In this document: positions 37,601 to 51,504 of the stretch, piece after piece
How the letters are laid out: each line of letters starts with the position of its first letter
Position numbering within the stretch: position 1 is the first letter of the stretch
From: Pisaster brevispinus
Lineage: Eukaryota > Echinodermata > Asteroidea > Forcipulatida > Asteriidae
DNA: 64,000 nucleotides
Assembly (NCBI GenBank): GCA_023634235.1
Contig: JAMKCF010000019.1
Span: 3,968,001-4,032,000 of the forward strand
Reading direction: 5' to 3'
Made by a program: the position numbers and the translations under genes
Notes under the pieces: generated by a model
Seen by the model: only the letters and a program-made list of their open reading frames with translations
What the model was told of the DNA's origin: nothing
The model's database searches: none

Positions 37601-40600
37601 TGGTATGCACCCGTAAATCCATCGCTCTTGGAAACGTGCGCATGCTCAGAACGACGTTAACAATAGACATTAGCTGGTAAGTCTGCTGCCACCTAGTGTT
37701 CCATTCCAAAGTCTCCCATTGCCAACTGTTATTATGAACTATTATTATGGTGTAATTTCAGGTCATTCCTGTATCTGGTCCAATGGAAGGCAATACTGTT
37801 ATTACAGTAATTGGAACCAATTTCGGTCAAAGATTTCAAGATGTCCAAAGTGTGATGGTTGGTCAACAGCCTTGCGACCTGACTGGACTTGAAGACCAGT
37901 ACGTCACTGGTCAAAGGTGATGACCCCTGTAATTTAGTAGAGAGTACGGCCGTGTCTGAATGATCAGCTTTGACTCTGGCTGTGGCTGGATCGCTGAAAA
38001 GACCTTTTGCTCAGTGTCTGCTGCCACCAACGGCCATAGCCGTAGCTGAAGTCGATTGATTTGGACATGGCCTATATTTCAAAGTTGACGTTGTTTTATC
38101 CTCGATAATTGGTTTATACAATTTATACCAAACTAAATAAAATGAAATAAATGAAAGCTCACAAATAATGTTCCACTATTAATTGAAATAAACGGCACAA
38201 AATCCCAGACAATAAAAGAAATGTGCACAAAATCCCAGAAAGCAAAAGAAATCCGCTTTTTGTAATTTTCTCAAAAGTTAATTTGAGTGATATTTTCCAG
38301 AATGTATTTTAAAATAGAAAATTTCAATTTAAAGAAAACGAAATAGTGAGTTACATTTTGTTTCAATACAGTGTAAGCTGTCGCACAGCTCCAATGAGTT
38401 CGGATAGTACACACTCTGTCACCGTCTCAGTAGCTCGTGTCGACCCGGGTGATGACCTTCAGAGCACTGGGAAGGTGGACTTCATTTACACGGTAAATAA
38501 CAGTTTTTACACTAAGAAATTCAGTTCAGTTTGTGTAGTTAGTGTATTCCAATAAAATCGACAAACAATCTTTTGACTTTAAAACAGCTGCTCATGTTTT
38601 GGACAACAGCTTGAATTACAAATTGTCTAATCCACGATTTACTTGGAGACATGCTCGAATAACAATGAATTAATTTTGTGTGGGTTTTTAAATGTATATG
38701 TAAAATACATCATGTTGATAAGTGTGACGTAATTCAACCGTGAAACACACACACACACTTTATGAAGGCTGACCCCAGACGGAAGCTTAGTGTGTTACTC
38801 TTGACTTTTGATTTGGTAATAATAATACTAATAATATTTAATTCTTATATAGCGCATTACATCAACAAATAATCTCAATGCACTTTACATAATTATTACA
38901 AATACTGGTAATCAATTAAAACAATGATAGATTAAAATACATAAAAAGCACATAAAAAATTGGTACTACAATAATAATTATCCCTATACAACGATAAAAT
39001 ACACCAAAAGATGCATTAAGACTCAGTTAAATTAGAGAATTCACGAATGGTGTGGGTTTTTTTCTCTTCGCTGTATATGCAAAAGTGTATAAAGTTCAAA
39101 TCTGTCATTAACATGTCCTGCATGTAATCAAAGTCTCATTGAAAATGTCAACTTCTGTCTAACATAACTGGAATTTGGGTATACTCATTGCCACCTTTGG
39201 AGCCGAGAAAGATAGCAAGAATGAGTATGTCGAGTTGACCTACCAGCAGAATGACACACTCAGAAAAATGCAGTTTGGTTAGCAATCTAGTCTTTCTTCG
39301 AATTGTGACAGCAATTTACTTTTTTATGGTAGGATCCAATAATCGAAAACTTCCATCCGAGAATTGGGCCAGCAGCTGGTGGTACTCGGATAAACATCAT
39401 AGGCGTAAACATGAACACTGGTAGCCACATCAAAGCTATGATTGGTACCAATGTGTCATGTGTGACTATTCGGTAAGATAAGTACGGTGGCTGATATCCG
39501 CCAACAACAAAACACTTTTTCAGTACGGCGTTATAACGCCCTACACGGCGTTATAATGCCCTATTACGGCGTTATAACGCCCTAATTTTACGGCGTTAAC
39601 GCCCTAATTTACGGCGTTATAACGCCATAATACGGCGTTATTACGCCCTAATACGGCATTATAACGCCCTAATTTACAAAGGCCCTAAAGTACGGCGTTA
39701 TAACGCCGTAAATTAGGGCGTTATAACGCCCTAAATTAGGGCGTTATAACGCCGTATTAGGGCTTTATAACGCCGTAAATTAGGGTTTATAACGCCGTAA
39801 AATTAGGGCGTTACAACGTCCTAATACGGCGTTATAACGCCGTATAGGGCGTTATAACGCCGTATTGAAAAAGTGTGTTGTTGTTTGGCGGAAATCAGCC
39901 ACCGTAGATAAGAGTATAGTTGCAGATTGTTTTTGTATCTACCACGTCACTTTGCACGGAGCTCTGGAAGTGCCATCCAACTTGTTGAGACTCAGAGATC
40001 ATTTAATACAGGATGATGAATATCATACACGTTAGATGGCGACATCCCGAGAAAAATTATCTCAGGATGTCATCATCCTGCAGTAAATTATCTCAAGATC
40101 TCAACAAATCGAATGGCACTTCCAAAGCTCCGTAACTTTGCACCTTACACTGTACGACAATCCCTCTTATGAGAGGAATGTCGGTGCGATTTGAGAAACA
40201 GACATGTGAAAACATGTATAGGTACGGCTACCTGCGAAAGTTTTTCATTAATGAACCGCTCTTTTTAATATGCCGTATTGTTCTTGTTCTTTATTTAATT
40301 AATTATACAGTGGTTGTACAATTGTATTAAACAATATCAGACGGGTCTATGACTCGATTCACCTTACAAAAATGAGACACAATAGTTGTGTGTTTTGTTT
40401 TAAAAAAAACATGATCACGGTAATCCAAAATGAGGCTGAAATTCCATATGATACAGGCGTAACGACACGGCTATTGTGTGTACCACTATTGCCTCCATGG
40501 TGGGTACTACTGGTCTCATCACAGTTGCATTTGACGGCGCTCTGAGGAGTTCATCTGATAACTTTACCTTTCAACCAAATCCGAAGGTAATCGACATTCA

Positions 40601-43600
40601 GCCCAGGAGCAGCATTGAGTCGTAAGTTTGTTTTCCAGTAGACTGTGCCGGTCTCACGTGCTTTAGGACATTAATAGTCACATATGAACGCCATTGGTTT
40701 ATGCCCATCATCTTCAATCACTCACGCACCAGAATTCCAGCTATATCGCTCTGACTGTTTGTCACTCTCTCACTCGCACACCGACAACCCAAAAGGCTCG
40801 CTGTGGAGGTGACCGTTTTTCCCATCAGCTCTACCACAACCTCCTAGGAATAACCAACCTACAATGAGTTTTAGAGGTTCTTTATAGGTAAAGTTTAATT
40901 ATGTTCAATGGATGTGCCAATGATAGCTTGATGGCTAACGAGGGGTGGGAGGGGATGGGGGCATAGCTGAATGGACAACCTTTGCAAAACACGATACCCT
41001 TTTAACAGGAATGGGTCTAAGGCCAACTCACAGCCCCCTAAAAGTGTGAGTTTTTGTAAGTTCTTTTCGCAAAATAATTCAAACATTTAATACTTTTAAT
41101 GACAGCGGTGGACGGAAACTTACGATATTAGGAACCGATCTCACAGTGAGTAGAGCTGCGATTTTTGTCCAACACAAAGACGTAGACGATAATACGATGG
41201 AAAAAATATTTAAAGAAGTAAGTCAAATACTATTTGTCCCCATTTTCAGTGGGAATGAGTTTAATAGTATTACCTCTACTTCATTAGATTTTTAGCCCAG
41301 GACTTTTGAAATTTATTGTTTTATAATTGGACCGATTCAGGAAATTCAGCACCATATATTTTTGTAAAAGACGGTTTGATTTAAAATTAAAGAAACGGGA
41401 CTGGTATGTCACATTAAAATATCAGTTTCAATAAGAAAGCTTAATGGTGACTTTTGTAGGGGCAAACTGCCTTCAAATTGCTCAAATGTTTGCTGTTTGG
41501 AATCGGCTCCTTATCCTTTTCAAGAGCTGTTTAATAAGACAAACGCTTTTTATAGCCCAAAGCGCCCAATCCAAAAGCAACATGCTCCTTTATCCAAACC
41601 TCAAGATAAGTATTCCCTTCTGGAATATCTCCAAAGTTGAAGACACTCCCGACCAAATCACCCTTTTTTTATTACGATTGCCGCAATAGAAAATATCCTG
41701 ACAAAACATTTAGAGTTTGGAGTTGTGTTCACGGAAACTACGCCTTCTAATTTACTTTAATGTTCACAGGCTGTTTGAACGATGTGTTTAATGAAAACTA
41801 AAAAATGAGCACAAATTAAAATTTGTTTTTTAGATCAATGTTTTACTTTTCCTATTGTCTTAAAGATAGGGTCATAGATTGGTTTTTGTCAAGGTATTGC
41901 ATTTATAGACACTCAGAATTATCAAGGAAGATACAATGAGAGTCTCAGTTGAATGCAGTGTCTACTTTTTGAGTTGAGAATACAGCAACAAACTGGCACG
42001 TTTATTTCACGAGAACCACCACGTTTATCAAGGTGACAGCGGATACCAGCCGCATCTCTAGCCGCATTGAAGGCAGCATTTACCACGGACACCACGGAAA
42101 TTTCACCTGCAGGCGATCTTTGGAGATTCAAATTTGACGAATGCTTTAATCTATTGATTTCTAAGCAATGGGGGCATATCGAGACGATATAAAGCAGGCT
42201 TACTACTATTACCATCTTTATAACAAGAAGGCCGGCCCCTTTTGGAATTATTTTTACACAATTTCTTCTCGGGTTCATTACCAAAGTGACCCTTACACCT
42301 ATCGGTCATCTTTGTTTCTACACCACAGTCATGTCAGACACAAAATGATTCAACCGTAGTTTGCACGTCACCGGCCATTAAGCTACCTGATACGATGACG
42401 TCATCGTGTACTTACGTCACTGTGGGGTTTCAGTTGGATGGATTTAAAATACAAAAGACAAAATACTTCAGCTATTGCTTGGATCCAACCTTTGACACGA
42501 CTGAAGATCTTGTGGTCTCGGAAAATAATTCGCTTCAAATTGAAGTAGGTGTTTTCGTGCATACATTATCCACTAACAATAAATGATAAAGGATTGGTTA
42601 AAGGCGACTACGTTGAGAGCTCTATTATTTAAAAAAAGGCCTTTGATTATTAACTGTAGTTAACTATTTCTTAACTGTGAATAAATATTGCTATGCCCCG
42701 TTAAAACCCCAAAACCTTTCACGACCAAAACGCAACTCCAATTGAACACAATGTTTATTGTGGAAGCTTACTTTCTCAACGCTATAAACAATAACTATTG
42801 AAATTGTTTAAGCCTAAGTTTAATCGGCCAAAAATAGGACCTGCATCTTTAACGAACATTTTTGTGTTTTTAAATCTTTGTGTTTGCTTTTATATGCAAT
42901 GCTAAGCCATAATATAACAGGGTCTCATAAATAAGAATTACTAAATGGAGAATTATTGTTAGGTCTTTTTTAAACCAAATTCCATATAGATTACCGCTCT
43001 TCATAAACTGCAAAATTCAGTAACATCTGTGCTAATTTGGTTGGGATTCGAAAAAATTAACTTTACATAAAACCATGCATAAAGTATTTCGAGGAATCTG
43101 AGCTACGTAGTTCTGGAAGTGCCATCAAGGTAGTTGAGATCCTGAGATTTGCTGCAGGATAAGGAAACCATAAACGTACGATGACGACATACCGATATAT
43201 TTTATCGCGGGATGACGACATCCTGAAAGTAGGATGTTGTCTTTCAAGATAACTTATCTTGGGTTTCTGGACATTTTCAGGATGTTATCATCCAATGGTG
43301 AATTATCTTCGAAGTCGACTACCTTCATTCAGGATGTCGACAACCGAACACAATTTATCTTGGGTTGACAACATCTTACTTTCATGATAGACATCTTGAG
43401 ATAAAATACCTCGGGATGACGTCATCTTACGCTTATGATGTCATCATCCGACAATAAATTACATCAGGGTCTCCATATGTTGGATGGCTCTTCCAGAGCT
43501 CCGTAGCTAAGAAATGTTTTCTATACTAACATTTGTGATAAACATTGTTGTTGAAGGGGGAGAGGCTGAACTTGGCAACCAGCATGTCCGAGATGTGGGT

Positions 43601-46600
43601 CACCGTTGGCGACAAAAACTGCACAGTGACAGAGCTGATTAGGGTCCTTCTTAAATGTACACTACCCGAAGAGCGACCGTCGGGTTTGGATGCTAGGGTA
43701 AGAATAATCGTTGTTGGAGTAACATGTTATGGGTTCCTGCCTCATTTAACAAATTAACAGCCGCCGAAAATCCTCAGATATTTTCTCATTTATTCTCTTT
43801 GCTAATGATAGCAACTTGTTTTATACACAAAAGTCATCCTAACCCTGATGTACTTTTTCGAACGGTGAATTCAGAGCTAAAAATGTCAATGGCTTGAAGC
43901 CAATAGGTTGTCCCTTAACATTAAGAAAATTAACTTTATGTTATTCAGTAAAAAACACAATTTCCATATTCAGAATGTCTTTATTGATAACACACCTATC
44001 GAGAACACCGATTGTGTAAAATTTTAAGGATTGTATATTGATCAATCTCTTTCTTGGAATAAGCAAATTAATAACACTTGCTCAGTTATTTCAAGAAATA
44101 TTGGTGTTATCAACAAACTTAAAACTTTTTTCCCCAATAATATCTTACTCGCTCTCTTCAATGCCTTAGTTAGAGCTATTTTTTTATATTAGTTATGGCA
44201 TCCTGGCATGGGGTAAATTTGGAATAGGTAAAGTTAATAGAATTATTGCCCTTCAAAAAAGGGCACTTAGAATTATCAACCATACTGATTACCGGGCTCA
44301 CAGCAATCCTTTATTCCATAAACACAAAACACTTAAAGTCGATGACATATATCATTTACGGCTTGGGACCTTCATGCATCAGCTTCACAAAAAAAACCTG
44401 CCTAACACTATCTGTTCAATGTTCAGTAAAAATATAGATATTCACTATAATTACTTCACTAGGCAGTGTACTGAATTTCATCATCCATATGCTCGTACCA
44501 CACTAGCTCAAAAAGGTGTCAAACAAGAATGGCCTATTGCTGTGGAATTCATTGAATACCTCTCTGAGAAAAATACGGAGTTTATTCTTATTCAAGCGGA
44601 AAATAGAAACTCAATTAATCAGCAAATATTTATAAGCAGGCTAACTTTTATTCCAACCTCGAGTTGACTTTATACTAGCTATACCAATATCTAAGTTGTA
44701 ATTTAGTTGTAATAGTGTTTTCATATTGCTGTATTGCTCTTGTTTTTGTTCTCGTATCGAGTGGGGTCTCTACTCGACAAGCTATTAATGCTTCTTGGAG
44801 ACCTCCATCCTCACACAATTATCCAAATGTCCTTATGTTTTCTTAATTATTATAATATAATGTAAATTATAATACATCACTATTTCATCACTTATTCTTT
44901 GTGTGTTGGGAAAAAATGAAAAAATGAATGAATGAATGGATGAAACATTCCAGTCTATGTTTTAACTGTCATCATAAATAATCAAGTTTGCTCATCCATT
45001 CCATTTTGGTTTTCCCACTTTGATTGACATTGGAGGTGCGAAACTTAGGGGCACGTTCATTTTGGTTTGGGCGCTTTGGGCTATAAAAACGTTTGTTTTG
45101 AAATCAATATGGTTGGAATGATATTTTAAATATAGAATACAATGATTCACGTAAATAACCCTCAGAAATGAGTGTTTTTGTGTAGTTTCATGACAGAACA
45201 CGGTCTGCTATTTTGTGGAACCAAATTTTGACTCAACTTTTTTGACAAAATGGCAGACCGTATCGCTGATTGTATTTCAAGAGGCCAATTTACGGTGTTT
45301 TTTAAAATCACTACTAACTAATTACAAAACACTGTAGGTGTTTGTGCTCGAACAACTCTTAAAAGGATAAGGAGTAAATCCAAACTGCACAACTTCCAGA
45401 GATTCGAAGGCAATTTGCTTTAAATTATTGACAAATCTTTTTGATTTCATCTTGGGATTTATTGTATAAATCACGTGCCATTGTGATGCCCTCTAGTCTC
45501 GGGCTTTAAAGTGCGTTTTTTCCTCCTTGTATGTGAAGTAGACCTTCAAATTTTTACGTTCCAGAATTTATATCCCTCTGTTCAAAATATTATATTATTA
45601 TAATAATGTGTATAATTGTTTGGTTCTTTAGGTTGGATGGTACGGAAATTTAACATTTCACATTGGCGAGGTGACTTTTCCCTTCGACGTTGTGACATTC
45701 TCATTGGTTCTCATTTTATCTACGGCCGTAGTCCTACTCCTCCTTTCTGCGATCTTGGCTGCCAAGTATTACAAACAAAGGAAGTTTTTGAAGGGTCATC
45801 ATGAGCGACTGTTAACCCGCATCAGAGATTTTCACGAAGGTACAAAGTTTTCCTGTTGTAGTGTCACTAAAGCTTCCCCTCATTAGCTACCATATACTAC
45901 AGCACATATTGCACAAAATGAAACCACCAGCGTAAAGACAAACATAACTTGTTATTATCGAAAAAAACTACATGTATTATTTTCAAATCTGCGAACTCGC
46001 TCTGATTATGGTTGTCATACAAGTGCCAATCCTGCATAGAAAACCTCAAAAATCAACACTGGTTGTGTTTATTACCACGATCAAACTAAGCACGTATTTA
46101 GTCATGCACGAAATCACAACAAAATCGAAAATCGGTCTTTATGTGTATCACTAAAAATGGGATAACTTGATCTTGTACCCGATTCGGTTTAGAGCGGTAT
46201 CATGAACGGTATCTTTAGGTGATAAGATGATGCTTGACAGCCTTACACTGATTAGTCTTGGTGGAAGACCACGTGGAGGGGGGGGGGGGGGGGTTCGTGT
46301 CGTGAGAGCGGTTCGTGGATGATATAGCGCCCTCTCTTGGGAAAAATTGTGACAATTCAACACGAGAAGGTCTACCACCAAGACTATTACTGATAAGTGA
46401 CGGTGTCTGTATACTCCAAAAACTCAGAATTGACTCGAATTCCAGGTCCCATGGGGGCCTTACTCATTTCAGGGTCAAACTGACGAAGAATCCGAATCAA
46501 AATCCCTTTTTACACCAGTTTCATGGTCATACTGACCCTGAAATGGGTTAAACCCGAGTTTATAGAAGTTGAGTCACATGTAGCTTTAAATGAATTGGGG

Positions 46601-49600
46601 GTTGTTGGGTTGTTGGTTTTTTTTTTTTGGGGGGGGTACAAGTTGGTTGTATTGAGTGCTTATTTGAACCAGAAAAAAACCATTTACTTTTCCAAACAAC
46701 CGATATGGCGTGATATACCTTTAACCAAATGGTTATACTCTGCCCTTTGGGGGACGTCAAACTATCTTGGCAGTAGTCAGCTAAACAACATTTCAAGACT
46801 TGGGCAATCATTTCTTGCTGCACTCATGTTCACTAGAGCCAATATCCATTTTAGTTTGAATCCCATGGCATTATTATTAAATTTCTGTATTAAATGTCAG
46901 AGTTTCTCGACTTCGCCGATGCTGCAAGACGGGCATCACAGAGTACTGAAAGTCCAGATAATATAAAATTTCAACAGCAACCAATCGTTCTCAACGGCAG
47001 AGTCAACATCGTCCCTGAGGATGTTAAAATTGCATTCAACCAGTTGGAAATTGGTGAATTACTCGGTCAGGGTAAGCTTAGTAAAAGGTCACTACCCAGG
47101 TAGCAATACCTGGACACGAGGTTTGTGTTAGAGCTGCTTATTTTTAAGGTAGGGCGATAGATTGGTAAATACTTCAAACATTAATGGCCGCACGAACTCA
47201 CTTTGTGAGAAGCATGACCAGCTGTTGTTGATATTAACTACTTTGAAAAAGAACTTCCTACGAAGTAATAATAGTTTGGATAAATCTTCACCCCAAAACA
47301 TTTGAATCTGAGAAACGATTCATGCAAAATCGTTTCTCAGATATCTGACGGTTGACTTCATCAAAATTCATATATCCGTGGTGTTTGTTTGCAAAAACTG
47401 CGGCCAGAGACGCAGTGGGTGCCCGCTGTCACCTTACTAAACGTGGGTTGCAATTATAATGACAGTTGTTTGACTGTTTTCTCAACAAGTAGTAATACAT
47501 TGATAAAAAAAAAATAAGAAGAAGAATAATATAAGAAAATATATAAATCTATGACCATAAAAAATTAGCTTAGCACAAAACTATTTTACCAGAAACGTGT
47601 ATAATCTGTGGCTGGTTTCCATATTTAGTTTTGCCCAACAGAAAATTCATTGAGCAAAAATGTCTGTTTAAAAGTATTCAGCTCTATGAAATTGCTCATA
47701 GAATAGTTTTGAAAAGTGTCCTATTCGCTGACGTTATTAATACTTGTTATCAAATTTTAAAGGTGCTTTTGGGAAAGTGTTCAAAGCTGTACTCAAAGAC
47801 ACTCCTACCGGGCCGCATCGCACAGTCACCGTTAAAACAGCCTCAGGTGAGTACAATTATATTAAATGACACAATTTTTTTCTGAATGTAACTTCCCATT
47901 ATTACCAAAGCATATTTAAAATAACGACTTTTAACAAGTAAACTTATGCCTTATTATATCATTTGTATTCGGTCATCATCTACTCACCTCTCAAAGATGT
48001 CGATGACCCCAGCAATGTCATCAAGTTTTTGGAAGAAGGCCTGATAATGAAGAAATTTGACCACCCGAATTTGCTTGGGCTCCTTGGACTGACCTTTGAC
48101 CCAGAAGGTCATCCGCTGATCGTACTTCCTTTCATGGAAAATGGAGATCTCAGGTCGTTTCTTCGGGCACACAACTCCGAGGTAATTTCTTTATTATCAA
48201 TTCAGTGCAGGCTATTGTCTTTATTTATTTAATAATGTTGTATCTTGTTTATACACGATGAACTTTTATGGGGGCTGTTTCGTCGTGATCAAAGCTGGGC
48301 CGAATTTTATAGAGCTGCTTAAGCACGAAAATAGCTAAGCACAACAAAATTATGCTTACCAGAATAATGTTACCAGCTAAACTACTGTAACACAGGAATT
48401 AATGTGAGCAGGGCTCTCCTGGTTAACTATACAACTATAACTGTTCGGGTGAACGTGTGCCGGAGCAGAGGGCGAGTGTAGACGTCAATGAATAAATGGT
48501 GGTACAACAAACAAACGTTTCGGCCAAACTTTAATGATAATTTATTTGACGGATATAACGATTGCAAATACACAGGTACAACAAATCTAGCTGGTAGATA
48601 TACGAGAGGCGAGTCTCTGATGTATTGAGCAAGTTGGAGCACTCAAGAATGAGAGTCCGAACATGAACACTTTAAAAGAGAATTTGGGGATGTTATATAG
48701 GGTTTCTGGAGGTGGGTGTATCTAGATTTAGCAATGATGTCACAGAGAAAATACATAAGATCAGTGACATCATTTGAATATAATAAGTTTGGATGAGGTA
48801 ATGGTCAGCAGGGGAGTAATGGTCAGTGCCTTGGGGAACCTTGGGGTTATAGCCTAGGAATGTGTGTGGTGTGTTTTACAAGATAAGGGAGTGAGCTTTG
48901 AAGTGAAATAGACCACCTGTCGACAATGTTACGATTACAGGGGATAGGGAGAATGGTGAATAAAATGAGCCTTACACTACCAAGTCACATGTACAACTTG
49001 TGACTGGTAACCTGCTCATTTTTGTTAGGCTGAAAATTGTTAACCATTTTTTTCTCCTTAAGCAGCTCTATGAAATTGGGCCCAAGCCTGCGGCTGTATA
49101 TAGGAAATTATGCACTTTTAACCAGTTACTTTACGCATGCGCACTCTCCATAGTTATGATACGAAGGGCGGCGTGCATGCAATAACTGGGTGGGGCTTCA
49201 TAATTCCATTCACAGCCAAGGGCCTACTTTGATTCAGATTTGTTCAGATTTAGGGTTGTAAGAGTTTAAAGCCTGTCATCATTCATAAAGAAGGATGGCT
49301 AAATAAAACAGAAATGGAATGCTGACGAAAATGATTCTACAAAATCAAACAATGGTATTTTGGTTAGTTTGGATGTTCCACTCATTGCGCATGTTGAAGA
49401 AAGAATCTCGAACCTTCACGTGTTTTGTTTTGGTTTGTTTGCATCGTGTGAAGGTACTGACGGTTTTGACGTTCGCTTTACACGTCGCTCGTGGAATGGA
49501 GTACCTAGCAGATAGAAAGTTTGTACACCGAGATTTAGCTGCCAGAAATTGCCTGTAAGAAAAAAAATAGTTGTACACAGCTGCATTTAAACAGTACTCT

Positions 49601-51473
49601 AATAAGTTCTCCTTGCAAAATCCCCACCATAATCATTAATAAATGCAAAAGTAGTGCGAGTAGCCGGACTTCACTGCCTGGTAAAGACAGGGTCGGTGGC
49701 TGGCCGTTGTTAATGGACCGAACCGAAAGCGAGATCCATTAGCTAACAGCGGTCAGCCATCAACCCAGGTCATTACCACGCAGACCGAATCCTCACATTG
49801 TTACTGATATTATTACATATCTCTAAAGGAAGAAAATGGTAACGATCATCAGAATTCGTGACTTTTCTTTTGCCGACATTGTTTAGAAATCATTGTTCTA
49901 TTCATGCTCAATGGCCATTCTCTAGGCTATTAAATTTTTGCAGGGCCCTAATCTCTAACGCACATATTTAACTATTTAAGCATATTTTCATGAACCAGAC
50001 TGTGAGCTTTTAAAATTAACATTACCAATTTTAATACACGTGGCTGGTCCTCTTCGACAAGTCAGTGCATAAACACTCCAATGTGTTTGAACATTGAAAG
50101 GGTGTGTACAACTTTATTGGCAAGAGTGAAAATATAAATGTTCAAAAATTTGTATACAACTTTGTTTAAGAGAGATAGCTTTTTCGAAATGATATTTTAA
50201 ATGTTATTATCCCAAGTCCAAATTGGCAAGCTTTTTTTTTTTTTTTTTTCCCCCCCGATATTTTCTCGTGACACTGATGACCGATTGAGCTTAAACTTTT
50301 ACAGTTTGTTGTTTCATGTTGGGCCACATAAAGTGTGGATACTGTTCTTTGAAAGGACATTCCTTTATTCTGTACACTTAAGAAAAACATATTCTTCACT
50401 CTGACCCATTTCTGGGTCATTATTTGACACAAATTCCGGGTTATGCTGAACCGGAAATGGGTCAAGCTCCACGGGACCCCGAATTCGGGTCAATTCTGAC
50501 CCAGGAGTTTTTTTAGAGTGGATGTTTTCCCTGGATCTTCGTTGGAGAATTGGTAAGTGCATGCAGTACTTGTATGACAGTGTTTCATTTAGTAGTTGTT
50601 TCTTTTGGATGGCTGACAAAATAACTTATGCACATTGCATGTTCTTTCAAGGGTTGATGACAAACTTATAGTGAAAGTAGGAGATTTTGGACTCTCACGA
50701 GATCTGAATGAGGACGATTACTACACCAGTGGTGACAGACAGGCCAAGCTACCAATCAAATGGATGGCTCCAGAATCTATGGAACGCCGAGTGTATAACA
50801 CTAGAACAGATGTGGTAGGTGAGCTTGAGTTCAGTTCGGAAACCGATGAAAATGGGCTTACAGTGATGATTTTTGAATATTGGAGGGCTCTTCGATGAGA
50901 CTGGTGTTTTTTACTATACAAGAGTTGGAATTGTATGGCGCCGCGCAAAGACATACAATTTGCAAAGAACTAGTCAGGGAATGATCAAAATTAAGGTAAC
51001 CTCATGTCATTGACCTCAGGAAGGGGACTGTTTTGGGTGTGTGACGTCATAGGCAATGGGCTTATTCAAGCTGATGGTCGTAGAGAGGAAGGCCACTTAG
51101 AAATTTGTAACCAAATGCATTCTGCGGAGGAGCACATCGCATTCGTTTGTTGGGAGTCATTTTTCTATTGAAGAATCATAATAATGAGTGGTTAGAAACT
51201 TATAGTTGGCCAAAATGTATTTGAAGTAATTCATATTGCGATTATCCTCAGTGGTCGTACGGCGTACTGCTATGGGAGTTGTTTACAGGAGGTCGAGTGC
51301 CATATCCTGGTATTCCGAACGTAGATGTTTACGACTACCTGAAGCGCGGTGAACGCATGGAAGCACCAAAATTCTGTCACAAGAAGATGTGAGTTGAATA
51401 AATATGTTGTTGTTTGTTGGTGTGTGGAAGTGTTGGGGTGTTTGTTTGTTTGTTTGTTTGTCTGTTGTTGTTG

Positions 51474-51504
<31 letters not shown>

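Noticed and set aside
16144..45839. Ordinary plexin gene with an unrelated kinase gene downstream
   Set aside because: Exon 20 joins exon 21 in phase with good splice sites, no start codon or signal peptide begins a separate kinase gene, and no GAP-domain exon is visible in the window. Transcript data would settle it.
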